From NCBI RefSeq assembly GCF_000390185.1, contig NZ_AQHR01000109.1, positions 1 to 46,403 of the forward strand: a DNA stretch of 46,403 nucleotides. Direction: 5' to 3'. This DNA is from Lunatimonas lonarensis. Its GTDB lineage: Bacteria; Bacteroidota; Bacteroidia; Cytophagales; Cyclobacteriaceae. The position numbers and the translations under genes were made by a program. The stretch's first letter is position 1, and each line of letters opens with the position of its first letter. Shown here one piece after another: positions 33,640 through 43,392 of this stretch. The notes under the pieces are model-generated. The model was not told the DNA's origin and did no database searches. It saw only the letters and a list, made by a program, of their open reading frames with translations.

Positions 33640-36120
33640 TCAATCGTAGGTAAACCAGCTTGTTGCCTCGCAATCGCTGTCTGCTACAAGCCTTACCCAG
33701 CGCGCCTCCAAGCCCTTCGGAAACTCAAGATGCGCTGTCTCTCCCGGTTGTACCGTAATCTCTTTCCATGTGAGCCATGGCCCGTGGCCCACGGGTTCAA
33801 ACAGGATACTGAAGGTAACCGCCTTGGCAGCTGAGTGCTTTAGTTCCACCCTTTTCTTATCGTAAAAGCCAAAAAGATACGGATCGGAAGGAACTCCCTT
33901 GGCCACCCGGGAATTGACCCAAGGCCCGCCATTGCCGGTGGGCTTGCCGAGCTTCCATAGGTCGTCTATGACCCCTGCCCATACCGCGAGCTGCTTATCT
34001 TTGGACCGGATCACATGCGGATTCGAATCGGCCATGTCGGGATCCACCCCGGAGATCACCAACATACCCCTGTACGACGCATAATCGGTAACCAGCAAAT
34101 CATGAGAGGCCACCGGACGAATCTTCGCGTAGCCATCGGCATTCTCGGCCGGAAGCTCGTAGAATGTACCGTGGCAGTTAAACAGGTCACGCTCCGTTGC
34201 CACTTCCCGGCAGATGCGCATCTGACCATTCATAGACCAACTGTCAAACTTCCTGTCCCCCAGAGGTAATCGCCAGCGTCGGTTACGGTCGTCCACCACC
34301 AACACAGATCCTTCCTCGACGGTGACCACCTGCTCCGGAATGGCAAACTTCGTGGTGATGAAAGTCTCCATTTCCGGATCCTCCACCCGTTCCAGCACCA
34401 TCGATGCATCCAATTCGTAATAGCCTGCCTCCACGTACTTCCCATCCTCCATGCGCTTGGCGGCAAGGCCAAGTTTGCGTCGATTGTCTCCCAATCCATA
34501 TAACAAGGCCCCGGTTGCCGGTTGGTCGCCCACTTTGTTGACCCCTGCGAAGAGGCCATCCCGTTGGGTTCCACGATTATCTTGGGTCACATAGGCGAGG
34601 TGGGCGGTGGCTTTGGTGGCTGATTTGGGGATGATCCGCATCCACTCTGCCTGTTCGTCCGCACCAAACGTAATGGCCTCTGACGCACCCGGACGGATAT
34701 CCAGACTGCGGTAGTCCTGCCATTCACCTTTTCCCGAGGGGTCAATTTGCAAGGTAAACTGGGCTGATTTGGAACCCTGATTCTGAATCCATAGGGTAAT
34801 GTGATCCCAACCGGTGAAAAGCACAGGTTCGGAAGATATCCCTGCGCCTACTTCTTCGTTTAGCCATACCGCAGCGTTGGCGGTAGCGGGTCCGAACCGG
34901 TCGAGCATGTCCTGCGCTACAAACCATAAATTGGAATTGGATTGCCCGGGGCCTTCCAGGCTGCCCTTTGCGCGGCGTTTGTTCAGGAATTCCTTGTTCG
35001 CCGAGTCGTCGGCACCGAATACCACCCAATCCTGCCAACGGGCAAAATCCCCGATTACTTTCAGATAGGCCGACCGGGGACGGATTCCGGAGGTGCTTGT
35101 CCGCGTAAATCCAGCCGGAAAACGCCAAAACATCCCGTGCATGGTCATTAGGTAGTCCGGATTTTGCTCCGTACCCACATCACGGATTCGAGGCCATTCA
35201 GTATTCCATCCATGAGCACCATCGTAGCTGTGGCTGGCTTTGGGAAGCCGGAAAAATTCCCAGCCCGCATCCGCATCCCGTACACCCAGCAAAACCGATT
35301 TATGATCCCATCCCGTCGCCCAAATCGGGTCGGTTTCGGGGTTTTTATTGCCATGAATCCCGCCCGGCCCGCTCACCTCCACAAACTGGTTTCGTCGCAC
35401 CAGTTTCCATTCGTTCCCGTCCCACTCATAAAGCGATCCGGCTTCGATGTCAAATTCATCGCGGGCGCGCTGACCGGATTCACCGTTGTTGGAATAAACC
35501 ATGACCCCCTGCCCGGAATAAAGGCCCTTGCCATGGGCTCCGAGCAATAATTTGGTATCCAATGGTTCCCCGGGCGGACGGGTCACATTGCCGTCTACAT
35601 AGAGCGTGTTGACTTCCAAGGTAGTCACGTCCACTTCGTAAAAGCCTTCCTCCATGGTACCATAATAGATCTTTCCGCTGGGATCGGTAAGGTGGCGGGC
35701 GTTTCCGGTATGCCTACCCGGCATTTGTTCGTAGGGAATGACCCGCACGTCGCGGGATTGGGAGATGGCATAAGGGCCTATAAACAACTGCCGGCTTTCG
35801 GTGTGGATCATTCGGTTGGCCGGGGTGCCGCCAATACTCTCCGGTCGAACAATCTGCTGTAGGTCAGGGGTGATCTCATACAGTTTATCCGAAGATCCGT
35901 AAGGCAAATGCGCCCCATAGGTAATCACCCACAGCCTGTCAGCCCATGGCACAACAGCCCCCGTACCACACTCAGACTCTTCGTTGTAGTAGGCCAAATG
36001 AGGATAAATACCACTGAAATTCGGGTAGCTTGACGCTAGGTCATTGTTTGTAGAGGGGGCAGAACAGGCCGCCGCTATAATTAGGAAAATAGCGGGAAAT
36101 AGGTGATTGATCTTTAACAT
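33640..36120 (-). CDS. Large lipoprotein of unknown function, probable beta-propeller
   Basis: This 826-residue protein has a lipoprotein signal (LFPAIFLIIAAACSAP, Cys near 19). It is beta-rich throughout, with recurrent strand-turn-strand units of the type DKLYEITPDLQQIV, SGKIYYGTMEEGFYEV, GSLYEWDGNEWKLV, NPDYLMTMHGMFWRF, and a C-terminal beta-sandwich-like part (SILFEPVGHGPWLTW). I do not recognise a named family and see no clear catalytic motif. Its place between a DUF5107 protein and a sulfatase suggests a surface glycan-binding protein or a lyase/hydrolase with a propeller fold. It is not a SusD homologue by appearance (no helical TPR core). Confidence 0.75.
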   Translation of the reverse strand: MLKINHLFPAIFLIIAAACSAPSTNNDLASSYPNFSGIYPHLAYYNEESECGTGAVVPWADRLWVITYGAHLPYGSSDKLYEITPDLQQIVRPESIGGTPANRMIHTESRQLFIGPYAISQSRDVRVIPYEQMPGRHTGNARHLTDPSGKIYYGTMEEGFYEVDVTTLEVNTLYVDGNVTRPPGEPLDTKLLLGAHGKGLYSGQGVMVYSNNGESGQRARDEFDIEAGSLYEWDGNEWKLVRRNQFVEVSGPGGIHGNKNPETDPIWATGWDHKSVLLGVRDADAGWEFFRLPKASHSYDGAHGWNTEWPRIRDVGTEQNPDYLMTMHGMFWRFPAGFTRTSTSGIRPRSAYLKVIGDFARWQDWVVFGADDSANKEFLNKRRAKGSLEGPGQSNSNLWFVAQDMLDRFGPATANAAVWLNEEVGAGISSEPVLFTGWDHITLWIQNQGSKSAQFTLQIDPSGKGEWQDYRSLDIRPGASEAITFGADEQAEWMRIIPKSATKATAHLAYVTQDNRGTQRDGLFAGVNKVGDQPATGALLYGLGDNRRKLGLAAKRMEDGKYVEAGYYELDASMVLERVEDPEMETFITTKFAIPEQVVTVEEGSVLVVDDRNRRWRLPLGDRKFDSWSMNGQMRICREVATERDLFNCHGTFYELPAENADGYAKIRPVASHDLLVTDYASYRGMLVISGVDPDMADSNPHVIRSKDKQLAVWAGVIDDLWKLGKPTGNGGPWVNSRVAKGVPSDPYLFGFYDKKRVELKHSAAKAVTFSILFEPVGHGPWLTWKEITVQPGETAHLEFPKGLEARWVRLVADSDCEATSWFTYD

Positions 36121-36301
36121 AAGGAAAATGGGCCTACCAACCAGTGGCTAGCAGAGGATTTGGGCGATTGGTTTATTTGTTTTTTTCATTCGAAATCTAA
36201 GACTAATCCCAGCTATTTACAATTTCTGACCACCCTTTTTCCCTTTGGAAATCATGGATGAAAAGATCGTCGATTTGCAAACCCAGTCTTTCGCCAACCC
36301 A

Positions 36302-39300
36302 CTATCCGTTCTTCAGAATATTGGCCCCTACATGCATGGCGTTTTGTTTCAGAATTTCCCCTGCGATGTGCTTGGCTGCCTCCGTATTCCCCAATCCCGC
36401 TTCTGCCAGGGCAATCAGATAGTTTGATTCCGACTTGTTTCTTGCATTCAGATCCTCATCAAAAACCAACAGCAACGGTAGCGAGGTAGCGAAATAATCA
36501 ATTTTCACCTCCTCATTGAGCTTTCTAATTCCGTATTCTTTCAACTCCCTCAAAACCAACTCCGCTTGATCTACAAGCCCTAATTCCCTCAAGGACATCG
36601 CTACGTAGTAAGTCATCTCGGAATGTGCACTTACCGCCATGTCTACAAAATCGCCCTGTTCGGCAGCACTACGCTTAAAAAGCACCTCAGCCTCTTCGGA
36701 TCTACCCAGTGCCTTATACACCAACCCCATCCAATAATGGATTTGCGCTTTTGCTTGAAGTGGGTGGTATTTTTCCCCAAGGTTGTCTGGCGTATCATCT
36801 GCCATCTCAACGTACCTAAGTGCCTCCTCGGCGTTGCCATTTCCAAGGGCTATTTCAGCCAGCTTCAAACAGGCATACGAATACTGACGCAGCACTTGAC
36901 CTTCACCGCCCTCCCACGGATGAAAACGCTTGCTTTCCAAAAGTTTCAATACCTTCTCATACTGCCCGGTAAAATTGTAAAGAGCGGCCAATTCCACACT
37001 GAAGTCATCGCGTTTCCGAATGGCATCCTGAAATGGCTCCAGATAACTTAACCGCTCCAAGGGCGAATCATTCATTTTTTTTCGCAATTGGTCGTATTCA
37101 AACAAGATGCGTACATCCGTAGGTGCCAAATGAATGGCCATTTCAAAGGCCGACCGGGCCTTCACCCCATCATTTCGTTGGTTCCAGTAGGCAATTCCAA
37201 GGTTACGAAACAGGGTGCCGTAAGCCATCTTTTCCGCGGCCCTTTCCCACACATCAATCGCCTCTTCCTGTCTCTTTTTATCGTAATAGTAATTTCCCAA
37301 CCCGTAAGCGGCCACTGAGAAATCACCACCTAAGGAAAGTACCCATTCCAACACCAGTTGCTCGCGAATTCTCGAGGGAAAGAAATAATCAGGATTTGAC
37401 GAGGAAGCTACCCCCAAGGCTTCTATTGAACTCTCCTGTTGACCGGTTTTCGCGTATAGCCAAGCCAGCAGGTACTGGGTCATGGCACTGGTTTTTAGGG
37501 GATTGGACACGGCACTCTCCCCCACTTCCGATCGGTGGTGCAATTCGATGGCTGCTATTGCGTCGTTGAAAAATCCGGCCTCCGCGTAATCAAAGGCTAT
37601 ATCAATCAGCGTCTGTGCATCGTTTCGGGTGCCAACAAAAAATTCCTCGAAGTCTCCTGTCAGGATACTTCGCTCAAAACGCGCCCATTGATCCAGTGGA
37701 TCAATCTTCAGCAAGGAATCCAACTCCTGCAAGGCTTCCGAGGTTCTATGTTGATATCTTTTCAAAATTGCCTTCAAAATAAAGGCCCTATTATTTTGCC
37801 GGTTGGTATCCAAAGAAGCCTCAAGGTGAACCAGTGCCTGTTCAACCCCCCCTCTACGACAGTCTATCGCAGCAAGTAGATAGTGTGCGGCGGATCGCCA
37901 TGCGTAGTTCCAGGTAGCCTTGTAAAGGTAACCATAGGCTTCGTCCGTTCCTTCCTGAAACAAACAGCAAAGTCCCAAAAAGTAATGGGCCTCTCCTGTT
38001 TCGGGATTGGGATGGTAACTGGTTAGGATTTGAACCGCCTCCCTAAATTTTCCGGTTGCTTCACCCAACAATCCGCGCTTCAGTGATTCCTTTCCCAATG
38101 CGATGAGTGCATGGTAATCTCGGGGATTACGGCGGATCGCTTCCTGCCAGTAAATTTCCGGATATCGAGTGGGATGGCGATACTGTTCCAAATGCTCTCC
38201 GATCAGATTCAACTCCGATGAATTTTTCGTTTCGCTAGGGAGGGACGGCTCTTTGGCAACCGAGCGCGTTCTAACCGCCGTATTTTCCTTTCTGTGGTAT
38301 GACAGCAATTCCCTGCCGCTCGCATCTGCAATACGTAAAGAGACTTCGTTTTCTTGCCCCGCTTCAATCATCAAATCGGTGCGTCTCCAAGGTGCACTCG
38401 GAGAAACATCCACCTGATCAAAAACAGTATCTTCTTGTCCCCGCTTCAAAATCAGGCGTAATCCACTCCTATTTCTGGAGGAAGCTACCCCCACATCCAG
38501 TCGGTTGCCGGCTAGTAGTTCCAACCGAATGGCTAGGTCTTGGTTGGCTTGTTGCACCGGACCCAACTTTTGATAAGGCCACCAGTACTGGGAAAATGTT
38601 TTGGTTTCATAGGGAACCAAGTACGAAAAATCCGGCTGATTATCGGTATAAACCCCGGCCATGAGCTCAAAATAGGGGCCACCCCGATCAGTCAGCTCTC
38701 GATCCCAAGCCTGCCCAAACTCCGCATTCCCCCATGTCCACTGTTTTTTCCCAGGCGCAATATGGCGGTCGGCCACATGAATAAACCCTCCGCCGGCTTG
38801 GTGGTCGTATCCACCAAAAAAATCAAAGGCGGTTTCACAAACCATGTAACTCGTGGGAACGGGAATGTTCTGGTATCGCCGTAAATCATTACGCCCTATT
38901 CGTTCGTGGTAAGGTATCCCATAGTAGTAGTTCTCCGCATATGGAAAACTGCTCATGGCCCGCACTGCGTGATCGGCTACGTAATGGACGTCCGTAGGGA
39001 AAAAGCTCTCGTAGTCTTCATGTACCTGTACCGCCACGTTGACCCACCATAAAAATGTCTGAACCAAAGGAGTACGGTTATATAAACGGGCACGAAGTTC
39101 AATCAATGCACTTCCCGGTCGCAGACGGATCCCGTGCATGCCTTTCATACGGTTCATGGGATCGTATTCCGACATCCAGACCGTTTTTGCACCGTCAGGT
39201 TCATTTTCTATGTAAACATCGGTGGGCAGATAGGTACCCGGGCGGTGGTGCTGTGGCCAGTTAAACTCCACCCCTCCGCTGATCCAAGGCCCCGCCAACC

Positions 39301-39637
39301 CGACCAAGGCCGGCTTGATTACCTCCTGGGGATAAAAAAAATCATAGCTGTTGTTTGCCTTATCCTGAGCCCTGAATATCCTTCCACCTATCTCCGGAAG
39401 CATTTCCAGTTTTACAAATTCATTTTCCAGACTGGCCACCACGTAATCCATCTTTTCCTTTTCATCGAACACCTTATCGATAAACGGTACCGGATACACC
39501 TTTCCGGAAGAGCCTTGGTAGACTCTTTTTTCAAAAAAAACAGGATTAACCTCCGGTTTCCCCAGTCCATAGGTAGGGATTGACTGCGACCCTATTGACG
39601 CGAATACTTCCTTCATTTCGATTTTTATAGTATGCAA
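36302..39637 (-). CDS. DUF5107 domain protein with C-terminal TPR array
   Basis: At 1111 residues, the first ~390 residues form the DUF5107 domain: KLEMLPEIGGRIFRA (76-90), GPWISGGVEFNWPQHHRP (116-133), FLWWVNVAVQVHEDYESFFPTD (about 195-216) and RELTDRGGPYFELMAGVYTDNQPDF. These Trp/His/Glu-rich motifs resemble the galactose-mutarotase/glycosidase beta-sandwich fold and look catalytic, but no reaction is established to my knowledge. From ~residue 470 to the end come many TPR-like helical repeats. There is no signal peptide, so it is probably cytoplasmic, unlike its secreted neighbours. It begins 19 bases after the sugar porter gene, hence co-transcription is likely. Confidence 0.85.
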   Translation of the reverse strand: MHTIKIEMKEVFASIGSQSIPTYGLGKPEVNPVFFEKRVYQGSSGKVYPVPFIDKVFDEKEKMDYVVASLENEFVKLEMLPEIGGRIFRAQDKANNSYDFFYPQEVIKPALVGLAGPWISGGVEFNWPQHHRPGTYLPTDVYIENEPDGAKTVWMSEYDPMNRMKGMHGIRLRPGSALIELRARLYNRTPLVQTFLWWVNVAVQVHEDYESFFPTDVHYVADHAVRAMSSFPYAENYYYGIPYHERIGRNDLRRYQNIPVPTSYMVCETAFDFFGGYDHQAGGGFIHVADRHIAPGKKQWTWGNAEFGQAWDRELTDRGGPYFELMAGVYTDNQPDFSYLVPYETKTFSQYWWPYQKLGPVQQANQDLAIRLELLAGNRLDVGVASSRNRSGLRLILKRGQEDTVFDQVDVSPSAPWRRTDLMIEAGQENEVSLRIADASGRELLSYHRKENTAVRTRSVAKEPSLPSETKNSSELNLIGEHLEQYRHPTRYPEIYWQEAIRRNPRDYHALIALGKESLKRGLLGEATGKFREAVQILTSYHPNPETGEAHYFLGLCCLFQEGTDEAYGYLYKATWNYAWRSAAHYLLAAIDCRRGGVEQALVHLEASLDTNRQNNRAFILKAILKRYQHRTSEALQELDSLLKIDPLDQWARFERSILTGDFEEFFVGTRNDAQTLIDIAFDYAEAGFFNDAIAAIELHHRSEVGESAVSNPLKTSAMTQYLLAWLYAKTGQQESSIEALGVASSSNPDYFFPSRIREQLVLEWVLSLGGDFSVAAYGLGNYYYDKKRQEEAIDVWERAAEKMAYGTLFRNLGIAYWNQRNDGVKARSAFEMAIHLAPTDVRILFEYDQLRKKMNDSPLERLSYLEPFQDAIRKRDDFSVELAALYNFTGQYEKVLKLLESKRFHPWEGGEGQVLRQYSYACLKLAEIALGNGNAEEALRYVEMADDTPDNLGEKYHPLQAKAQIHYWMGLVYKALGRSEEAEVLFKRSAAEQGDFVDMAVSAHSEMTYYVAMSLRELGLVDQAELVLRELKEYGIRKLNEEVKIDYFATSLPLLLVFDEDLNARNKSESNYLIALAEAGLGNTEAAKHIAGEILKQNAMHVGANILKNG

Positions 39638-39656
39638 TTGAGCAAATTCAGACTCT

Positions 39657-41042
39657 TCATTTCACGATTTCCAGTTCCAGTTGTTCCAGCGACTTTCCTT
39701 TGGTTTCGGGTAGTTTTCGGTAGATGAACAACAAGCCAGCCACACAGATGGCCCCGTACAACCAGAAAGTACCGGAGGTTCCAAAGGTCGCATTGAGCCA
39801 TGGAAAGGTATAGGTAAGTAGAAAACTGGCCACCCAAAGCGTAGCCGTGGCCAGGGACATGGCCGCACCCCGGATCCTGTTGGGGAAGATTTCCGCTAGC
39901 AGTACCCAAGTGACTGGTGCCAATGACATGGCATAACACGCGATTCCGGCAATGACCAAAAGCAATAAAGGCCACCCGGTAACCTGAAAATAGTATCCTG
40001 CACCCATCAATAGATAGATACCTGCCAGCCCGGCCGATCCAGCTATCATCAATGCCCTTCGCCCCAGCTTATCAACGGTATAAATGGCAACAAACGTAAA
40101 AACAAGGTTTACACTTCCGGTTACTACGATGTTGAAGAGTATGTCTGAGACTCCGTACCCAGCCGCTGCAAATACTTCCTGTGCGTAGTTAAATATCACA
40201 TTGATGCCGCACCATTGCTGAAACGCCGCCAATACTACTCCTATTAACAGGATTTTTCGCATCCCCCGCACCTTAAAAAGACCAACACCACTCTTTCCTC
40301 CATCAGCTGCCAAACTCACGCGAATGCGTTCATATTCCAACTTGGCAAATTGCTGTCCACCGATTTTTGATAAGGTCTGCATGGCTCCGCTTTCATTGCC
40401 TGCTTTTGCCAACCACCTCGGGCTTTCCGGAACAAAAAACATAGAAAGAAGAAATACACCGGCCGGGATTACCTCCGCCCAAAACATCCACCTCCAACCC
40501 ATTTGCCCGTTCCAGGATATGAGAATCTGCGCTTCCGTAGCCTCCGGGGCTACGGGATCCGCGAGTTGCCAGTTCACGACCTGTGCCAGCAAAATACCGA
40601 TCACAATCGTCAGTTGGTTTAATGAAACAAACCTACCGCGCATGGCAGCCGGTGAAACCTCCGCGATGTACATAGGCGAAAGATTGGAGGCCAGTCCAAT
40701 GCCCACTCCACCCACGATTCGGAATAGGATAAACACCGTGAAATCAGACGTGGCCCCAGTTCCGATGGCAGAAACCGTAAACAGAAAAGCAGAAAAGATC
40801 AACAATCGCTTTCGCCCCAGTCCATCACTGAATACCCCGGATACCATAGCGCCGAGCAAACACCCCGTAAGGGCACTGCTCATGGCCCAGCCTTGCAGGG
40901 CAGGCGACTGGCTGATTTCAAAAAAGGGCTCGTAAAACGGCTTCGCCCCTCCTATCACCACCCAATCGTACCCAAACAGAAGGCCCCCCATGGCAGATAC
41001 CATGGAAATGGTGAAAATATACTTTTTGTTGAATTGTCCCAT
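39657..41042 (-). CDS. MFS sugar porter
   Basis: This 461-residue protein has twelve predicted membrane segments. Sugar-porter signatures are complete: GGLLFGYDWVVIGGA in helix 1, SDGLGRKRLLI in the first loop, PESPRWLAK in the central loop, DKLGRRALMI in the second half and PETKGKSLEQLE at the C-terminus. It brings a mono- or disaccharide through the inner membrane by proton symport or facilitated diffusion. Position between the beta-helix protein and the DUF5107 gene suggests that it imports a sugar freed by the secreted enzymes of this cluster. Confidence 0.93.
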   Translation of the reverse strand: MGQFNKKYIFTISMVSAMGGLLFGYDWVVIGGAKPFYEPFFEISQSPALQGWAMSSALTGCLLGAMVSGVFSDGLGRKRLLIFSAFLFTVSAIGTGATSDFTVFILFRIVGGVGIGLASNLSPMYIAEVSPAAMRGRFVSLNQLTIVIGILLAQVVNWQLADPVAPEATEAQILISWNGQMGWRWMFWAEVIPAGVFLLSMFFVPESPRWLAKAGNESGAMQTLSKIGGQQFAKLEYERIRVSLAADGGKSGVGLFKVRGMRKILLIGVVLAAFQQWCGINVIFNYAQEVFAAAGYGVSDILFNIVVTGSVNLVFTFVAIYTVDKLGRRALMIAGSAGLAGIYLLMGAGYYFQVTGWPLLLLVIAGIACYAMSLAPVTWVLLAEIFPNRIRGAAMSLATATLWVASFLLTYTFPWLNATFGTSGTFWLYGAICVAGLLFIYRKLPETKGKSLEQLELEIVK

Positions 41043-41191
41043 CGGATTTATTTAATTAATGCTACCTAGTTTAGGGCTTATGATTCCACACCATAAGGAG
41101 CCCGGCAGGTGCGTGAACAGCAACTTAAGGGGATTCTCCGGGAAACCGATAATTGAGATCGCTGGGCAGAAGCTTCTAACTCTACCAACTG

Positions 41192-43348
41192 CTAATTACC
41201 TTGTTTTTCCATCTCCCGCACGATCGCGTCAAAGGCTGCCGATTTTACGGCATCCAGCTCGGCGAGCTGTTTCCACTCCTCCGACCCATACACGCCGGCT
41301 TGGGAATAATCAAACGGCTTGAAACCAATCTTACGGGCTACAGAGAGGGATTTCAACCGGAAATCTCGGTTTTCTGCGTCCACAAATCCAGGATCCGCCA
41401 GGATGGAGTTTTTATCCTTGTGCTTTTTCCACTGCTTGAAGGGCATCTTTTGAAACAACGGATCCCTCGTACGGGTGTCCCAATAGCAGTTGTTCTCCAT
41501 CATAATGTCGGCATCCTTTACGTTGCCCAATAGCATAACCCCGCTGCTTGCATATACGATGTTTTGGACAAAGTCAAAAGAACGATGCCCTTCTACCCGG
41601 GTAAACTGCAATTGTCCCTTGAGATTAAAGGCAAAAATATTGTTCCGTATCGTGTTTTGCTTTCCGTAGTGCTGATGAAAGCCAGCGTTCTTGCAGTCAT
41701 ATACCAGGTTGTTCTCCATGGTAACGTGGGTGGCACCCTCGTCGGTGTACAGGCCCCAGCCACCATAGGTAGCCGAGTAAACGTGGTGGATAACATTATG
41801 GTGCACATGGGTACCAAATGCTTCGGATAAAATGTAGACTCCACCCATATCGGAAAGCTCTCCCCATCCCAGGTGATGGATATGGTTGTAAGCGATAACG
41901 TTGCCCGTAGCGGGACTTTTTAGGTGATCCTCCCGCCATTTCGGTAGGCCATGTCTATCTGGTACGTTGGTGACCACCTTCGTGGCTTCATAGCCCCACA
42001 TCCATCCCACCGAAATGCCGGAATACCTGAAATCTGCAATCTCGTTGTGGGAGATTTCGTTGTCGCGGGCATGGAAAACGATCACGCCCACCGCACTGGG
42101 AAACAAATGGCCGCCGTCACGGATGATACTGTTATGAACCAAATTGTTGGCCGATACCTCTTTATCCTCCTCATGATAGAGGAAATCACCGATCTTCACC
42201 CCGCCCGCCCCCAAGTCGTGCAAATACGATCTATTGATTTTGCTATTGGTGACTTGTTTCCTAAACCAAACACCATACAAGCCCGTGTGTGCAATCTCAC
42301 AGTTTTCAAATACGATGTGATCCGCATAATCCACCATGATGCTGGCCTCCAGGGGCGCGGCTGCCTGCAACGGATCATCGCCCTGCTTGGGCAGTTGGTA
42401 TCCCGCTACTTTAAAGCGGATGTTCTTGAATAGTTTGTTCTTGACCGGGCTTGCATTTTCACCACTAATGATAATGAATTTGTCCGTGATGGGCACAAAA
42501 GCCGACAGAGACGCAAGCTCCTCCCCTTCTCTGGGAATGTAATACACGTAGCCGTCTTCCTTAACCAACCACTCCCCGGGTGCATCCAAGGCTGCCGCTA
42601 TGTTTTCGATCCTGTACTTGGTAATGCCATCGAGCAGGTTCCAGGGCTGCATTCCCTTTCCCCGGATGTACACCGCAGACGAATCGGAATCATAATGGTC
42701 TATGTACTTGCGCGTGACATCCCATTTATGGTAGAACGTGATCACCGCATCTTTGATGTCAACAGGACTCTCCCCTTGCAGAAAGGCTGCATCTTCGGGG
42801 TCTAGGAGGATTTTTTGAACGGCAAATTCCGGCAAACGATCCTGCCCCCTGTCGACTATCGTCTCTTCTACAGCCTTTACCTGGAAAAACCCCGAATTGG
42901 GCATTCTGGCACGGGTGGGCCGCTCACCATTTACAAAAAGCTGCTCAAAGCCAGCTCTGCCGTGATAGGGCAAAGGGACCGGTGCCCTCCACAATCTGTC
43001 GCTAACCTTTTCCCAACCGGAAATGGAAACCCCTCCATAAAAGGTAACCCGATCGTTCATCCCCTCAAACACGATCGGTGTCGCATCGGCGGATGTGAGC
43101 TCCAAGGGCCTCGTCAACTGGTAATCCCCAGGGGCTATCTTCACATAGACCGTATCGGAGGTTTGCAGCTTCCGGATCAAATCCCGGGCTCCCGTCAAGG
43201 ATAAAAGCGGGGCTTCCTGGGTACCAGGATTGGTATCCGCCCCGCCCGGCGCAAGGTATAGGGTGATTGGTTGGGACAATGCTGTGGCCCAAAATACAAA
43301 AACATACAAAATCAGCGCGAGTAGATTCATAGTATCAAGCGATAGCAA
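41192..43348 (-). CDS. Secreted right-handed beta-helix protein (GH141- or polysaccharide lyase-like)
   Basis: This 718-residue protein (start 43348 or the ATG 6 codons downstream) has a signal peptide (NLLALILYVFVFWATALSQ) and an opening typical of secreted beta-helix enzymes: LAPGGADTNPGTQEAPLLSLTGAR. Residues ~330-620 hold repeated coils with NxxxH/N ladder units (AYNHIHHLGWGELS, HHNVIHHVYS, ENNLVYDC, IRNNIFAFN). The layout resembles GH141-like enzymes and other beta-helix glycosidases or lyases. Catalytic residues cannot be fixed by eye. It acts outside the inner membrane. Downstream neighbours are the sugar porter (149-base gap) and upstream the GH36-like gene (44-base gap). Confidence 0.85.
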   Translation of the reverse strand: MLSLDTMNLLALILYVFVFWATALSQPITLYLAPGGADTNPGTQEAPLLSLTGARDLIRKLQTSDTVYVKIAPGDYQLTRPLELTSADATPIVFEGMNDRVTFYGGVSISGWEKVSDRLWRAPVPLPYHGRAGFEQLFVNGERPTRARMPNSGFFQVKAVEETIVDRGQDRLPEFAVQKILLDPEDAAFLQGESPVDIKDAVITFYHKWDVTRKYIDHYDSDSSAVYIRGKGMQPWNLLDGITKYRIENIAAALDAPGEWLVKEDGYVYYIPREGEELASLSAFVPITDKFIIISGENASPVKNKLFKNIRFKVAGYQLPKQGDDPLQAAAPLEASIMVDYADHIVFENCEIAHTGLYGVWFRKQVTNSKINRSYLHDLGAGGVKIGDFLYHEEDKEVSANNLVHNSIIRDGGHLFPSAVGVIVFHARDNEISHNEIADFRYSGISVGWMWGYEATKVVTNVPDRHGLPKWREDHLKSPATGNVIAYNHIHHLGWGELSDMGGVYILSEAFGTHVHHNVIHHVYSATYGGWGLYTDEGATHVTMENNLVYDCKNAGFHQHYGKQNTIRNNIFAFNLKGQLQFTRVEGHRSFDFVQNIVYASSGVMLLGNVKDADIMMENNCYWDTRTRDPLFQKMPFKQWKKHKDKNSILADPGFVDAENRDFRLKSLSVARKIGFKPFDYSQAGVYGSEEWKQLAELDAVKSAAFDAIVREMEKQGN

Positions 43349-43392
43349 CTAATGTAAAACTTCCAAGAAAAAGGATTCCCAAACAATAACCC

